The notes under the pieces are model-generated. The model did no database searches and was not told the origin of the DNA. It saw only the letters and a program-made list of their open reading frames with translations. A program made the translations under genes and the position numbers. A stretch of 17,268 nt of DNA, from positions 1-17,268 of the forward strand of contig JAKIVW010000024.1 of the NCBI GenBank assembly GCA_022750355.1, written 5' to 3'. Source of the DNA: Thermoplasmata archaeon (lineage in GTDB: Archaea; Thermoplasmatota; Thermoplasmata; Lutacidiplasmatales; UBA184). The stretch's first letter is position 1. Every line of letters starts with the position of its first letter. Of the stretch, positions 8,001-17,100 are shown piece by piece.

Positions 8001-9577
8001 AGGGCGCGAGCTCCTTCACGGTCCTCCCCGGCGCGGTCGTGAACTTCTCGGGACCGGCGGTCGTCACCGCGCTCTACGCCCCCGAGTACTGGGTCACCGT
8101 CACCTCCACCTCAGGCGGCTCCACCAATCCCTCCTCGGTCGGTTGGATCCCCTCGGGCGGGGCGGTGGTCCTGAACGCGGTGGCCCAGGCCGGATTCGCC
8201 TTCATCGGCTGGAGTGGGAGCGGTCCGGGCTCGAGCAGCGCCACCACGAACGCGATCTCCATCAACCCCGTGGGACCGGTCACCGAGCTCGCCTCGTTCG
8301 TCGCGATCGTACCGACGTATCAGGTGAGCGTGACCGCGACCGGTCTCCTCGCCGGGATCCCATTGACCCTGACGCTCGGCAACCAGACGTACTCCGAGGT
8401 CGCACCATTCGTCGTGACCGGCTTGCTCCCCGGCGCCTACTCGCTCGCTCTACCGACCGTGTACCCCAACGGGACGTTCGGAGTCCGCTACGACGCGAGC
8501 TCCGTCTCCTCCTCGCTGACCCTCTCCGGCGGGTCGCTGCACGTGACGGCGAACGGCACGCTCTCGCTGGGCTACACCGCGTCCTACGCTGTGACGGTCG
8601 CGCCCGCGGTGAACGGAACGACCTCCCCGAGCGCGGGCACCTATTGGGAGGTCCGTGGCACTCCGGTCATGCTGGTCGCGACGCCGCTCCCCGGCCACTC
8701 GTTCGCCGGATGGTTCGGCCTGGGTGCGAGCTCGGTGAGTGGGACGAATGCGAGCCTCTCCGTCACTCCGACCGGTCCGATCACCGAAACGGCGTACTTC
8801 ACCACGAACCCGATCATCCCGCCCGCCACATTCTCGGTCACGCTCACCGAGGTCGGACTGCCGACCGGCGCGACCTGGTCGGCCGCGGTCAGCTCCAACG
8901 GCGTATCCGGGACGGGCTCGCTCGTCCTCACCGGCCTCAACGGAACGTACACCGTCGTGGTCCCGATCGTCGCGGGGTCCTCCGGCGTCCGGTACGCCCC
9001 GTCGAGCAACGGCAGCTTCTCGGTCGGAGTGGACCAGAACCGAAACCTGCAGGTGAACTTCACGACCCAGTACTCGGTCTCGGTATCGACCTCGTCCGGC
9101 GGGACGGCCACGCCGTCGACCGGTTGGGTCGACGCGGGTGCCTCGGTATCGCTCTCGGCCGCCGCGAGTGCGACGTACACGTTCGAGAACTGGAGCGGGA
9201 CCGGCTCGGGGTCGTACACCGGAACCAGCCCGACCGCGAGCGTGACCGTGACGAGCCCCGTGACCGAACTCGCCACGTTCGTGCCGGCCTCCTCCCTGGT
9301 CTCTCCCAAGTCGACCTCGGGAGGCGCGAGTGCCTGGCTCCTCCCGATCGGACTCCTCGTGGTCCTGCTCATCGTCGGTCTGGTCGTCGGGCTCCTGATC
9401 GGACGCTCTCGTCCCCCCTCGGGCGGGAGCTCCACCGAAGCAGGCCCGGCCGAGACGGACGCGCCGAGCGCACCGACATGGCAGGAGTCGTCCGAAACGA
9501 CGGAGACGCCGTCGACCCCCCCGACCTCCGGGTCGGGAGGCGACAGCGAATCCATCTACGGCGGCGGGCCGGGCTGA
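5093..9577 (+). CDS. Giant membrane-anchored surface protein with six-bladed sialidase-type propeller (gene B)
   Basis: 1494 residues, starting in the ATGA overlap with gene A. The N-terminus is a signal peptide with five basic residues before a hydrophobic core (17-38). A Pro/Ser/Ala/Gly linker runs to 'PGVFF' (about 86-90). Six evenly spaced Asp-boxes begin near 160 (STNGGGNW), 242 (SYDNGTNW), 309 (STDGAQTW), 387 (SVNNGSSW), 470 (STNGGSTW) and 541 (STDHGVSF), as expected for one six-bladed propeller. The stalk has ETGLP-type domains near 616, 820, 906, 1081 and 1252, and InlB-like repeats at about 998-1069, 1163-1237 and 1324-1397. A further InlB-like variant at about 699-798 carries Cys715, 726, 759 and 762, with Cys805/810 just after. 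A helix at 1413-1437 is followed by a tail of about 57 residues, rich in Ser, Thr, Glu and Gly, much longer than that of gene A. Probably a surface partner of gene A. Function unknown. Confidence 0.9.
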   Translation: MSFLALGRRVPRFSRVPWGICVAIVVLLLGAVVLPLASGTNFGFIAPSAGSPSAPSHSTSLTAPGSAGAQSSIAPPTGNPPAASGPGVFFVNHAVPAPPTNNSTCNYLYWSQSCLNNTGGPSIVSTPAGVMAAAYTAFTNATVCPADNNLTYSEIGITTSTNGGGNWSAPSYIGNPDCSQAFNYTSAMTPSITALGNGTLVLAYIEYNATTVSSNNNCQAWDWFPSLGPCEVYYARLVVTLSYDNGTNWTMPVAVNSSSNTGLNASFAMPAQPSIAAVGQTVYLAWTNETLPYFDTNTPPSIGLNMVVSTDGAQTWGPPVQLPVESGPFYGSTSYVAYAPAVLVGTSGTVFVTYSTHFQENTTAACIPAGCAGFYPSETMDVVLARSVNNGSSWTVSTVGANVWVDWNGGGSWTFGGPGTQVSPEPAIAQDSTTGELFVTWSGSEVGLICFSVGNCYVESEFMNVFVAHSTNGGSTWSTPLAIGDSVLQRDAGARSGEYLFLPSIGVGSGGTVYVSVQYTNESACLPLGACGLQTDIVFESTDHGVSFPGIFYPYSIGQYVGYPLWDGFSTSMTIYNGTPYMAWTQEIAPPPGFFSGGTSQVVISSPFEGTGVTVNFTESGLPAGSTWGVDLSGNLRSGLAATTLSVSGVPTGQNVSWAVPWVNVSYGRAFASLTAPASPGAFSANTTIASSYSEYVLLNILTVPPAQSVYPFWCGGTSAFFGDYCGNQQVAPTPGGHWVPVNTSVPWSVTNTGFPSNCYYCYNYTFLAWTGSGNGSWNTTFPNGSSVIAGPVNETASFSVSSSCTFGTCTNLSYTYSFQEIGLPLGTAWTVTLGGLTLTSITSAIAFSDGAGPYAFTVWTVPFNATESWVGSPSYPSPITSLQGATETVRFLLLNDTSIPSEVTFGASGLPAGVNSWGLTVNGTTYGIPSTNATLDLGSGSFPLNATPVYGPDQVGGYLTGFRIAPEAQGASSFTVLPGAVVNFSGPAVVTALYAPEYWVTVTSTSGGSTNPSSVGWIPSGGAVVLNAVAQAGFAFIGWSGSGPGSSSATTNAISINPVGPVTELASFVAIVPTYQVSVTATGLLAGIPLTLTLGNQTYSEVAPFVVTGLLPGAYSLALPTVYPNGTFGVRYDASSVSSSLTLSGGSLHVTANGTLSLGYTASYAVTVAPAVNGTTSPSAGTYWEVRGTPVMLVATPLPGHSFAGWFGLGASSVSGTNASLSVTPTGPITETAYFTTNPIIPPATFSVTLTEVGLPTGATWSAAVSSNGVSGTGSLVLTGLNGTYTVVVPIVAGSSGVRYAPSSNGSFSVGVDQNRNLQVNFTTQYSVSVSTSSGGTATPSTGWVDAGASVSLSAAASATYTFENWSGTGSGSYTGTSPTASVTVTSPVTELATFVPASSLVSPKSTSGGASAWLLPIGLLVVLLIVGLVVGLLIGRSRPPSGGSSTEAGPAETDAPSAPTWQESSETTETPSTPPTSGSGGDSESIYGGGPG

Positions 9578-9607
9578 GGTCGAGGGCTGCGACCGTTCGG
9601 TCGAGGG
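9578..9607. repeat. Short direct and inverted repeats just after gene B
   Basis: GGTCGAGGG occurs twice, at 9578-9586 and 9599-9607, directly behind the stop of gene B. Between and partly within the second copy is the inverted repeat CGACCG-TT-CGGTCG (9590-9603). It could be a hairpin at the 3' end of the A-B transcript, but no T-run follows. The rest of the 200-base gap (9608-9739) shows no gene and no clear signal other than the inverted repeat at 9713 and the promoter at 9740. Confidence 0.3.
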
Positions 9608-9712
9608 AAAAGTCTCCGACGAACCGCCCCCGTCCGACGGTGACGCCCCCTCCGTCAACGCTCGCGGCCAATCGGCTTGGGAGCAGAACGCCACCGACCG
9701 GATGGGACCATG

Positions 9713-9725
9713 CCGGCAAGGCCGG
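9713..9725. repeat. Perfect 5-bp inverted repeat with 3-base spacer upstream of the gene C promoter
   Basis: CCGGC-AAG-GCCGG lies 21 bases before the TATA run of gene C. Gene A also has an inverted repeat with a 3-base spacer upstream of its TATA box, but with a different sequence and at 15 bases, so a shared operator is not supported. A chance GC-rich palindrome is possible. Confidence 0.22.
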
Positions 9726-9739
9726 AGCCCTTCGAACTT

Positions 9740-9777
9740 CTAGCGGTTTTTAACGGGATACCCCTTCGCTCGAGATT
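9740..9777 (+). promoter_or_regulatory. Archaeal TATA-box promoter of gene C, predicted leaderless
   Basis: CTAGCGGTTTTTAACGG (9740-9756) is identical to the element before gene A. TTTTTAA at 9747-9753 begins 31 bases before the GTG start at 9778, exactly as in gene A, while the 21 bases after the shared string differ. No Shine-Dalgarno sequence precedes the GTG. A second independent promoter here means the C-D pair can be transcribed separately from A-B. Confidence 0.72.
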
Positions 9778-9860
9778 GTGTTCACGTCCGGGTTCCGCTC
9801 CCTGCTCCGGGGGCGGGCGAGCCCAGCCGTTTCGGCGATCGTTCTCGTGGCCCTCTTCCT
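9778..9860 (+). repeat. Second copy of the conserved 5'-end coding block
   Basis: This matches 723-805: the first 51 bases are identical and 28 of the next 32 match. Similarity then falls to the level of diverged paralogues. Together with the shared TATA element it forms a repeated 'promoter plus signal-peptide start' cassette interrupted by 21 unconserved bases. Confidence 0.75.
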
Positions 9861-12800
9861 AGCCGCGTCGCTGCTGGCGGGCGTAGCCGGAGGCCGACCG
9901 GCACTCCCCGGCGGGCTCGCTTCCGCACCGCTCTCGACTGCCGCGGCGGCCGCTTCGCCCCGGGCAACTCCCGCTGCTCCGGTGCACCCGAGCACCGGCG
10001 TTCAACGAGAGAGCGGCGTATTTTTCGAGAACGACTCTACCTTCGCGACTCTGCCCGCCAACCGAACGCCCTGCGGAGCGAACACGAGCGCGTACATGTA
10101 TTCGTTCGCGTCCCCGCCCTACACCTACTACGAAAATTTCACGACGGTCTACGACAACTGCTATGCCGGCGGCCAGAGCCCGAGCACGCTGTCGCTCGGC
10201 GGGAATGAGATCGGTACCGGGTATTCGGTCCTCTCCAACCAATCGATGGTCGGCTGCTCGAACCACCCCGATGTCGAGACCTCCCAGGTCGCTTTTGCGC
10301 TCTCCGCGAACGCGGGCGCGAGCTACTCTCCCCCGGTCTGGATCGGGAACACCTCGTGCGCGTACCTGCAGGACCTCGAACCGTCGTTCACGCTGTCGTC
10401 CAACGGTCACATCTACGGGGCATTCGTGGAAGCGAACTACGGCAACGCGACGAACAAGTCGTTCCCCTTCAACTACCAGTTCCGGACCGACGACGCGCTC
10501 GCCTTCACCAACTCGGGCTCGGGCGGGGTCCACTTCCTCGACCCGGTGACCCTGACCCAAGCGGGCCACGGCAACATCTCCCGACCCGAGATCGCGGCCT
10601 TCGGAAAATCGATCTACATCGTCTATGAGATCCTGGACAACAACTCTTCCGTCTCGCTCGCCAACGCCTACCCCTACGCGCCGACGACCCCGATCTCGCT
10701 CGAGGAGCTGACCTCGACCGATGGGGGCGCCACGTGGAGCGGCCCCGTCACGTTGCCGGGGATGAACGCGAGCGCCGGCTACAACGCGATGTCGCCCTCC
10801 ATCGCGGTCAGCTCGACCGGGACGGTGGCGGTGGCCTACGCGACCAACCGATCCTGCTTCGAGGTCTTCTTCGGCACGTGCGACGGCTACGGGGACAACA
10901 TCGTGGTCTCCACCTCGACGACCAACGGCTCGAGCTGGGTCGGCCCGGTCGAAGTCAGTCCGAACGCCACCGGGGAGTACCAGTGCGCCGGATGGGAGAA
11001 CTTCACGTCGACCAACACCGGGTACTGGGACTCCTGCTACGCGTACATGTACGCGTGGGAACCGTCAACCTCGGTCGCGTGGAGCGATGTCACCGCCAAC
11101 GACCTGTACGTCGCCTGGTCGGGGACGTTCGCCTCCTACAATGCGACCGACTTCTCGACGACCTACGGCACCGCCTCCGTGTTCGCCGCCGCGTCCAACG
11201 ACGCCGGCGCTCACTGGAACGACTCGACCGTCGCCGAGAACGTGGACACCTCGATCTTCGCGTACTACTACAATCCCGTGATCAACGACCAGAACGGCTG
11301 GGTCTACGTGAGCTACGCCGAGGAGAACGACACGTACTGCTTCCCCTGCGCCCCCGGCACCTACGGCTCATCGTACTGGCTGCAGACCAGCCTCAACGGT
11401 GTGCAATGGATGCACAACGTGACCCTGCTCCTCTGGAACCCCAATGCCTACGTCGAGAACGCGTTCGTCGGCTTTTCGGAATCGATGGGCTTCAGCACCG
11501 GTGGACCGGTCGTCACGTTCAGCCAGCCCGCGTACGAAACCTTCGGGTTCGGCGACGTCTTCACCGATGTCACGCAGGGAACGAACATCTGGATCAACGA
11601 GACCGACTGGGAGAACGAGACCGGATACGCCGATCTGACCACCGCGTTCGTCTGGTCGGGCAACATCACCACCGTCAACTTCACGGAGACCGGCCTTCCC
11701 CCCGGTACCACGTGGAATTTCACGCTCGGGAGCGCGGCGTTCTCGAGCAGTGTGCCGACCATCCAGGTCACCGACGTCCCGACCGGCCCCGGGCTCTACC
11801 TCGCGGTGCCGAACATCGCCGATGGGTTCTGGACGCATTTCACGGGCTTCCCCTCGACCAACGCAACCCCCGTCTTCTCCGCACCGACCAACGTGACGAT
11901 CCAGTTCGTGGTCGAATACGGCGTGACCCTGGCGGTGTCGCCCGCCACGATCCCCGACTTCCAGATCGACTTCGCCCACAACGGGAACTACTACGACTTT
12001 TACACCTTCGGGTGCGGCGCGCTCTGTACCTACGCGTATCCGGAATTCCCCTGGTACTTCCCCGCGGGAACATCGATCACGTTGCCGGCCGTCGACATTT
12101 ACTCGTACTATCCCGTTTCCTTCTGGACCGGGACCGGCAACGGCTCGTCCACGAATTTTGGGAATTCGACGACGTTCACCGTCAATGGGGTCATCAACGA
12201 GACCGCGTGGACGGGGGCGTACGGCTCCTACAATGTGACGGTCTCGCCGCTGGGGCTGCCCGGCGGGACGACGTATAATTTCACCTTTGACGGGACGCCG
12301 TACAGCCATGTCGCCCCCACCAACGTGACGATCTCCAACGTCGTGACGGGGGCCTACACGGTCGGCGGCATCGTGGCACCCGGGACCGGCGGATACGACT
12401 ACTTCGGGCAGGTCGTCGGCGGGGATGTGGTCTACATTCCGGCCTCCCCGCTCGTCCTCCTCAACTTCACGTACGCGTACGTCGACGTGGCGGCCGCGGC
12501 CGGTAACGTGACGTTCCACGCGACAGGCCTCGGCGTCGGCGACCCGTGGCAGCTCGCCTTCAATGGGACGACCTACTCCAGCAACAGCCCCTGGCTCAAC
12601 GTCTCGACCCGACCGGGGACCTTCGCGGTCACTGCCGCCCCGGTCACGGCGGCGTTCAACGACTCCGCCGAATACCAACCGTCGGGCGTCGGTCCGACGC
12701 TGGCGGTCCTCGTGGGCACCACCTATCCCGTGCCCTACTCTCCGACCTACCGGGTCGATGTCGTCGCCAGCACGGGAGGTACCGTCACCGGGGCCGGTTC

Positions 12801-14130
12801 GCACTGGCTCGCTCCCGGCGCGCTCGCCACGTACACGGCGCGCGCCAACGCGAACTTCGCCTTCCTCGGATGGACCGGCGTCGGGGACGGTTCCTACACC
12901 GGTCCCAGCGTGAACGCCTCAGTGACCGTCAACGGGCCGCTCCAGGAATCCGCCAGCTTCGAGGCGTTGCCGGTCGCCCGGTTCAACCTTACGGTCGCCC
13001 AGACCGGGCTCCCGTCGGGAGTCTGGTGGACGGTCGAGCTGAACGGGCTCGGTTACAGCACGACGGGCGGCACCTTGCTCATCCCGGACCTGTTCCCCTG
13101 CAGCTCGGGATCCGGAGCGAGTTACTCCGTGACGGTCCCCAACTCCTATCAGAACGGAACGAGCGGGATCCGGTACGTGGCCTCCGGCTTCCCGTCCCAG
13201 ACCTGCACCAACGGGGCGACCCAGATCTCCGGGACGTTCACGGAAGAGTTCCTGGTCACCCCGATCAGTGCGGGCGGTGGATCCGCCGCGGTCCAGGTGA
13301 ACGGCGTCGCGCAGTCGTCGCCCGCCTGGGTCAAGGTCGGCACGACGGCGGGGATCGAGGCGAGCCCCGAGTTCGGCTACGCCTTCTCCGGTTGGGTCGG
13401 ACAGGGTCCGGGCAACTACACGGGGCTCACCGTGAACGACGAGTTGACCCCGAGCGGGGCGATCACCGAGACCGCCTACTTCACGGCGATCGTGATCCCG
13501 CCTCCGGCGACCTTCACGGCGAGCTTCCATGCGGGCAGCAGCCTGCCAGCGGGCACCGCCTGGTCCCTCGTGTTCAACGGGACCCACTATGCCTCGACGA
13601 CGAGCTTCATCAACGTCTCGGGGTACGTGAACGACTCCTACCTGCTGAGCGTTCCGACCGTTTTCTCGGCCGACCGGCTATCGGAGTTCACGCCCACCGG
13701 GGTGCCCACCTCGTTCACGGTGAGCGGGGGCGGCGCGCTGACCATCGACTTCTCGGTCGCCTACTACGTCACGGTGCAATCGACGGTCGGTGGGACCGTG
13801 GTATCGCCGTCGTCCGGGTTCGTCGGAGCGGGTAAGGACATCGAGCTCAACGCCACGGCCAACGTGGGGTACGAGTTCGTCGGCTGGACGGGAACCGGGG
13901 CTTCCTCCTACTCGGGGGTCGCGCCCACCGGCGCGGTCGTCGTTACCAGCCCGATCACTGAGGTCGCGACGTTCTCCGCGATCCCCGCGGTGGCGCCCTC
14001 GAGCAGCGGCCTGGGGCCGGACTCGACCGTCCTCATCGTCGCGCTGGCGGTCGTGGGGCTGGTCGTCGGAGTCGGGATCGGGTACGTCGTGTTCCGAAAG
14101 CGCTCGCCCGGTGCGGGAGGTAGCTCGTGA
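9778..14130 (+). CDS. Giant membrane-anchored surface protein, paralogue of gene A (gene C)
   Basis: 1450 residues, collinear with gene A. Landmarks fall at the same residue numbers: Asp-boxes at 313 (STDGGATW), 380 (STTNGSSW) and about 537, the first NFTETGLP at 634 and the InlB-like repeat beginning YRVD at 991. Further Asp-box-like motifs lie near 176 and 473. The signal peptide core is at about 19-37 and 'SGVFF' follows the linker. The C-terminal helix starts at about 1415 and ends in 'GYVVFRKRS' with a short Gly/Ser tail, matching A. Cysteine motifs are kept as well: TPC...NCYAG, VGCSN, SCAY, RSCF...C, EYQC...CYAY and FGCG..C. Many synonymous differences show that the duplication is not very recent, apart from the first 83 bases. 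GTG is the only plausible start: the in-frame ATG of gene A at codon 18 is GTT here. Likely a surface-displayed binding or adhesion protein. Function unknown. Confidence 0.9.
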   Translation: MFTSGFRSLLRGRASPAVSAIVLVALFLAASLLAGVAGGRPALPGGLASAPLSTAAAAASPRATPAAPVHPSTGVQRESGVFFENDSTFATLPANRTPCGANTSAYMYSFASPPYTYYENFTTVYDNCYAGGQSPSTLSLGGNEIGTGYSVLSNQSMVGCSNHPDVETSQVAFALSANAGASYSPPVWIGNTSCAYLQDLEPSFTLSSNGHIYGAFVEANYGNATNKSFPFNYQFRTDDALAFTNSGSGGVHFLDPVTLTQAGHGNISRPEIAAFGKSIYIVYEILDNNSSVSLANAYPYAPTTPISLEELTSTDGGATWSGPVTLPGMNASAGYNAMSPSIAVSSTGTVAVAYATNRSCFEVFFGTCDGYGDNIVVSTSTTNGSSWVGPVEVSPNATGEYQCAGWENFTSTNTGYWDSCYAYMYAWEPSTSVAWSDVTANDLYVAWSGTFASYNATDFSTTYGTASVFAAASNDAGAHWNDSTVAENVDTSIFAYYYNPVINDQNGWVYVSYAEENDTYCFPCAPGTYGSSYWLQTSLNGVQWMHNVTLLLWNPNAYVENAFVGFSESMGFSTGGPVVTFSQPAYETFGFGDVFTDVTQGTNIWINETDWENETGYADLTTAFVWSGNITTVNFTETGLPPGTTWNFTLGSAAFSSSVPTIQVTDVPTGPGLYLAVPNIADGFWTHFTGFPSTNATPVFSAPTNVTIQFVVEYGVTLAVSPATIPDFQIDFAHNGNYYDFYTFGCGALCTYAYPEFPWYFPAGTSITLPAVDIYSYYPVSFWTGTGNGSSTNFGNSTTFTVNGVINETAWTGAYGSYNVTVSPLGLPGGTTYNFTFDGTPYSHVAPTNVTISNVVTGAYTVGGIVAPGTGGYDYFGQVVGGDVVYIPASPLVLLNFTYAYVDVAAAAGNVTFHATGLGVGDPWQLAFNGTTYSSNSPWLNVSTRPGTFAVTAAPVTAAFNDSAEYQPSGVGPTLAVLVGTTYPVPYSPTYRVDVVASTGGTVTGAGSHWLAPGALATYTARANANFAFLGWTGVGDGSYTGPSVNASVTVNGPLQESASFEALPVARFNLTVAQTGLPSGVWWTVELNGLGYSTTGGTLLIPDLFPCSSGSGASYSVTVPNSYQNGTSGIRYVASGFPSQTCTNGATQISGTFTEEFLVTPISAGGGSAAVQVNGVAQSSPAWVKVGTTAGIEASPEFGYAFSGWVGQGPGNYTGLTVNDELTPSGAITETAYFTAIVIPPPATFTASFHAGSSLPAGTAWSLVFNGTHYASTTSFINVSGYVNDSYLLSVPTVFSADRLSEFTPTGVPTSFTVSGGGALTIDFSVAYYVTVQSTVGGTVVSPSSGFVGAGKDIELNATANVGYEFVGWTGTGASSYSGVAPTGAVVVTSPITEVATFSAIPAVAPSSSGLGPDSTVLIVALAVVGLVVGVGIGYVVFRKRSPGAGGSS
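14115..14120 (+). promoter_or_regulatory. Shine-Dalgarno site GGGAGG for gene D
   Basis: GGGAGG is six bases before the GTG at 14127, the same hexamer and spacing as in front of gene B. It identifies GTG as the start of gene D in the GTGA overlap with the stop of gene C, and supports translational coupling. Confidence 0.75.
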
Positions 14131-17100
14131 ACGCCACGGCCGTCCGCTGGACGTCGGCTCGTCGCCAGCTCCCCGTCGGGCTGGTCGTTCTCGCGCTCGC
14201 GGCCCTGTTTGCCTTGTCCGGGTTCAATCCGACCGGGGTCACGGGGGCGGCCCATGCGATCGCGCCGAGCTCCCCGGCGGCCGCCCTCCCGACGAGCTCA
14301 CCCGTACCCGCCCTTCACCCACCGACCCTCCCCCATTCGGTCGCTCCCTCGGCCGCTTCGACCTCGGCACGAGCGCCGACCCATGGGGCTCCCGGCGCCC
14401 CCGCTCCCGGCGGGTCGGGCGCCCCTCCCGTCGCCCCGCCCACGCTCGCCGCCTCGGGTCGTGGCACCTTCTTCACCAGTACTTCCCTCCCCCTACCCGC
14501 CAACGCGAGTCTGGCCTACCCGTACGGCAGCCCCATCAACGACACGACCTCGCCGTCCATCGCCGTCTCGGCCCACGGCGACGCCGTGCTCGCCTACACG
14601 GCGTACACCAACGAATCCCCGTGCGCGAACTCCACCCCGTTCGCCATGACGGAGATCGGATTGGTCGCAACCACCAACAACGGGAGCACGTGGTCGTCGC
14701 CGAACTACCTCGGCAATCCCGATTGCTCGGCGGCCCTGAACTACACGAGCGCGTGGCAACCGTCGGTCGCGGTGCTGGGAAACGGGACGTTCGCGATGGC
14801 CTACGTGGAGTACAACGCCTCGTTCGGCCCGTATCCGGACAACCTACCGGATGACGTGAGCCCCTCCGCGTTCTACTACGACCAGGTCGTGATCAGTTAC
14901 AGCTACGACAACGGGACGACCTGGACCAACCCGTACGCCATCAACTCGAGCGTGAACCTCAACCTGAGCTACCGCAGCTCGCTGCCAGAACTCCCGGTCC
15001 TCGCGGCGACCGGTCAGACCCTCTACCTGCTCTGGGAGAACTACACGAACCCCTACTTCTACTACGAACCCTCGGTCGGCCTCAACATGGTCGTCTCCAA
15101 CGACAGCGGAGCGACCTGGGGGCTCCCGATCACCTTCCCCGTCCAGGTCGGGCTCTCCTTCGGAGAGTACTACTACGCCGACAATAACCCGTCCGTGGTC
15201 ATCTCGCCGAGCGGCGAGTTGTTCGTCGCCTACACGACCAACTACAGCGAGGCCACGCCGCCCAACTGTCAACTCTACGCCTGCAGCAACTACTACTTCG
15301 ACACGCTCAACGTCGTCGTCGCCTCGTCGGTCAACAACGGCTCGACGCTCCACGTCCACACCGTGGCCCACGGCGTCCCGTGGTTCGACTTCTACCCCGG
15401 GGACAGTTTCGTCGCCACGGCGCCGCAGATCGCCTACGACGCCGCGAGCGGCCGGCTGTACGTCGCGTATCTTGGGATGATGTTCCCCACCTCGTGCTTT
15501 ACCTACCCGCAGTCCACGGGCTGTTACATCGACGCGCCCGCGCCCTGGATCTCCGTCTCGACCAACCACGGTACGACCTGGAGCGTGCCGCGCGCGGTCT
15601 CGTTCATCCTGGACAACCCGTACGGCGGGGTCTACGACCTCAACGCCGACCTGGGGCTCGCGATCAACGCGACCGGCGCGGTCTTCATTTCGGAGCTGTT
15701 CCAGAACGACTCGGTCTGCGTCCCGTTCCTGTTCGGAGGGACGACGTGCGGACTCGACACCGAAGTGATGCTCATCTCCACGGACGGCGGAGGCAATTTC
15801 ACGGGACCCTACACGATCGCGACCGGGAACATGGGGAACGAGTACTGGTTGGGGCTCACCTCCACCTTCGCGACCCTGGCCGGGAACCTGACCGCGATCT
15901 GGGCGAACCCGTCCTGCCCCGGATTCGCGAGCTACGGGTACTGCTACTGGGGGGGCGGCACGGGCTACGTCAACATCACCCTCTCCCAGGAGTATACCGG
16001 CACGGGCGTGACCGTGACGTTCAACGAAACGGGTCTCCCGACGGGTCTCAACTGGACGGCCACGCTTTCCGGCAACGCGAGATCCGGGCCTTCCGGAACG
16101 AACCTGACCGTCTCCGGCGTCCCCGCCGGACCCGGCCAGGTGTGGAGTGCGAACTGGCTGAACACGACCTACGGCCACGCCTTCGGGGTCACCTTGACGC
16201 CGCCGTCCCCGGGAGCGATCACGGCCTCCACGGCCATCGTCGCCACCTATGATCCGTACGTCCTCCTGAACATCTTCACGGTCCCGCCGGCCCAGTCGGG
16301 CCAACCGTTCGCGTGCAACCCGCTCTCGGGGTTCGGCGACGAGTGCGGCAACCAGGCGATCGCGCCCACCGCAGGGGCCCACTGGGAGCCGCTGTACGCG
16401 CCGCTGATCTACAACGTCACGCCGGGCGCCTGGCCCGGCTACTGCTACCTCTGCTACAACTACTCATTCCTCTCGTGGACCGGGTCCGGCCTCGGCAGCT
16501 GGAACAGCACGAACCCGAACGGAACGTCCGTGTTGGGAGGCCCGGTGAACGAGACCGCGAGCTTCAGTTTCATCTCGACGTGTTCCAATTTCTTCGGGAG
16601 CGTCTCCTGCCAGAACGCGACGTACGACTATCTGTTCCAGGAGACCGGATTACCCGCCAACACGACCTGGGCGGTGACCCTCGGCAGCCAGACGGAGGAA
16701 GGCATGCAGAGCTCGCTGTTGTTCACCGATGGACAGGGGCCGTACAATTTCACCATCTGGTCGGTCCCGTACAATGCGACCCTCTCCTGGGTCGGGACCC
16801 CGAGCTACCCGTCCCCGATCACCTCCTTGCAGGGCGCGACCGAGACGGTGCACTTCTTGCTCGTCGCCGATAGCTCCCTCTCGTCCGGTGTCACCTTCGG
16901 GGCCCGCGGGCTCCCCGCCGGCGTGCCGAGCTGGGGTCTGCTCCTCAACGGGACCAGCTACGGCGTCCCCCTGACGAACTCGACGTTCGTCCTCCCGAGC
17001 GGCAACTACACGCTCAACGCCACAGACGTGTACGGGGCGAACGACATCGGGGCCTACCTCTCCGAGTTCCTCGTGACCCCGCTCGCGGTCAACGCGACCC

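Noticed and set aside
7843..9753. A 636-codon open frame on the plus strand overlapping gene B
   Set aside because: Its translation is Arg/Pro/Gly-rich with no motif, signal peptide or Shine-Dalgarno site; it is an out-of-frame shadow of gene B that runs on into the gap.
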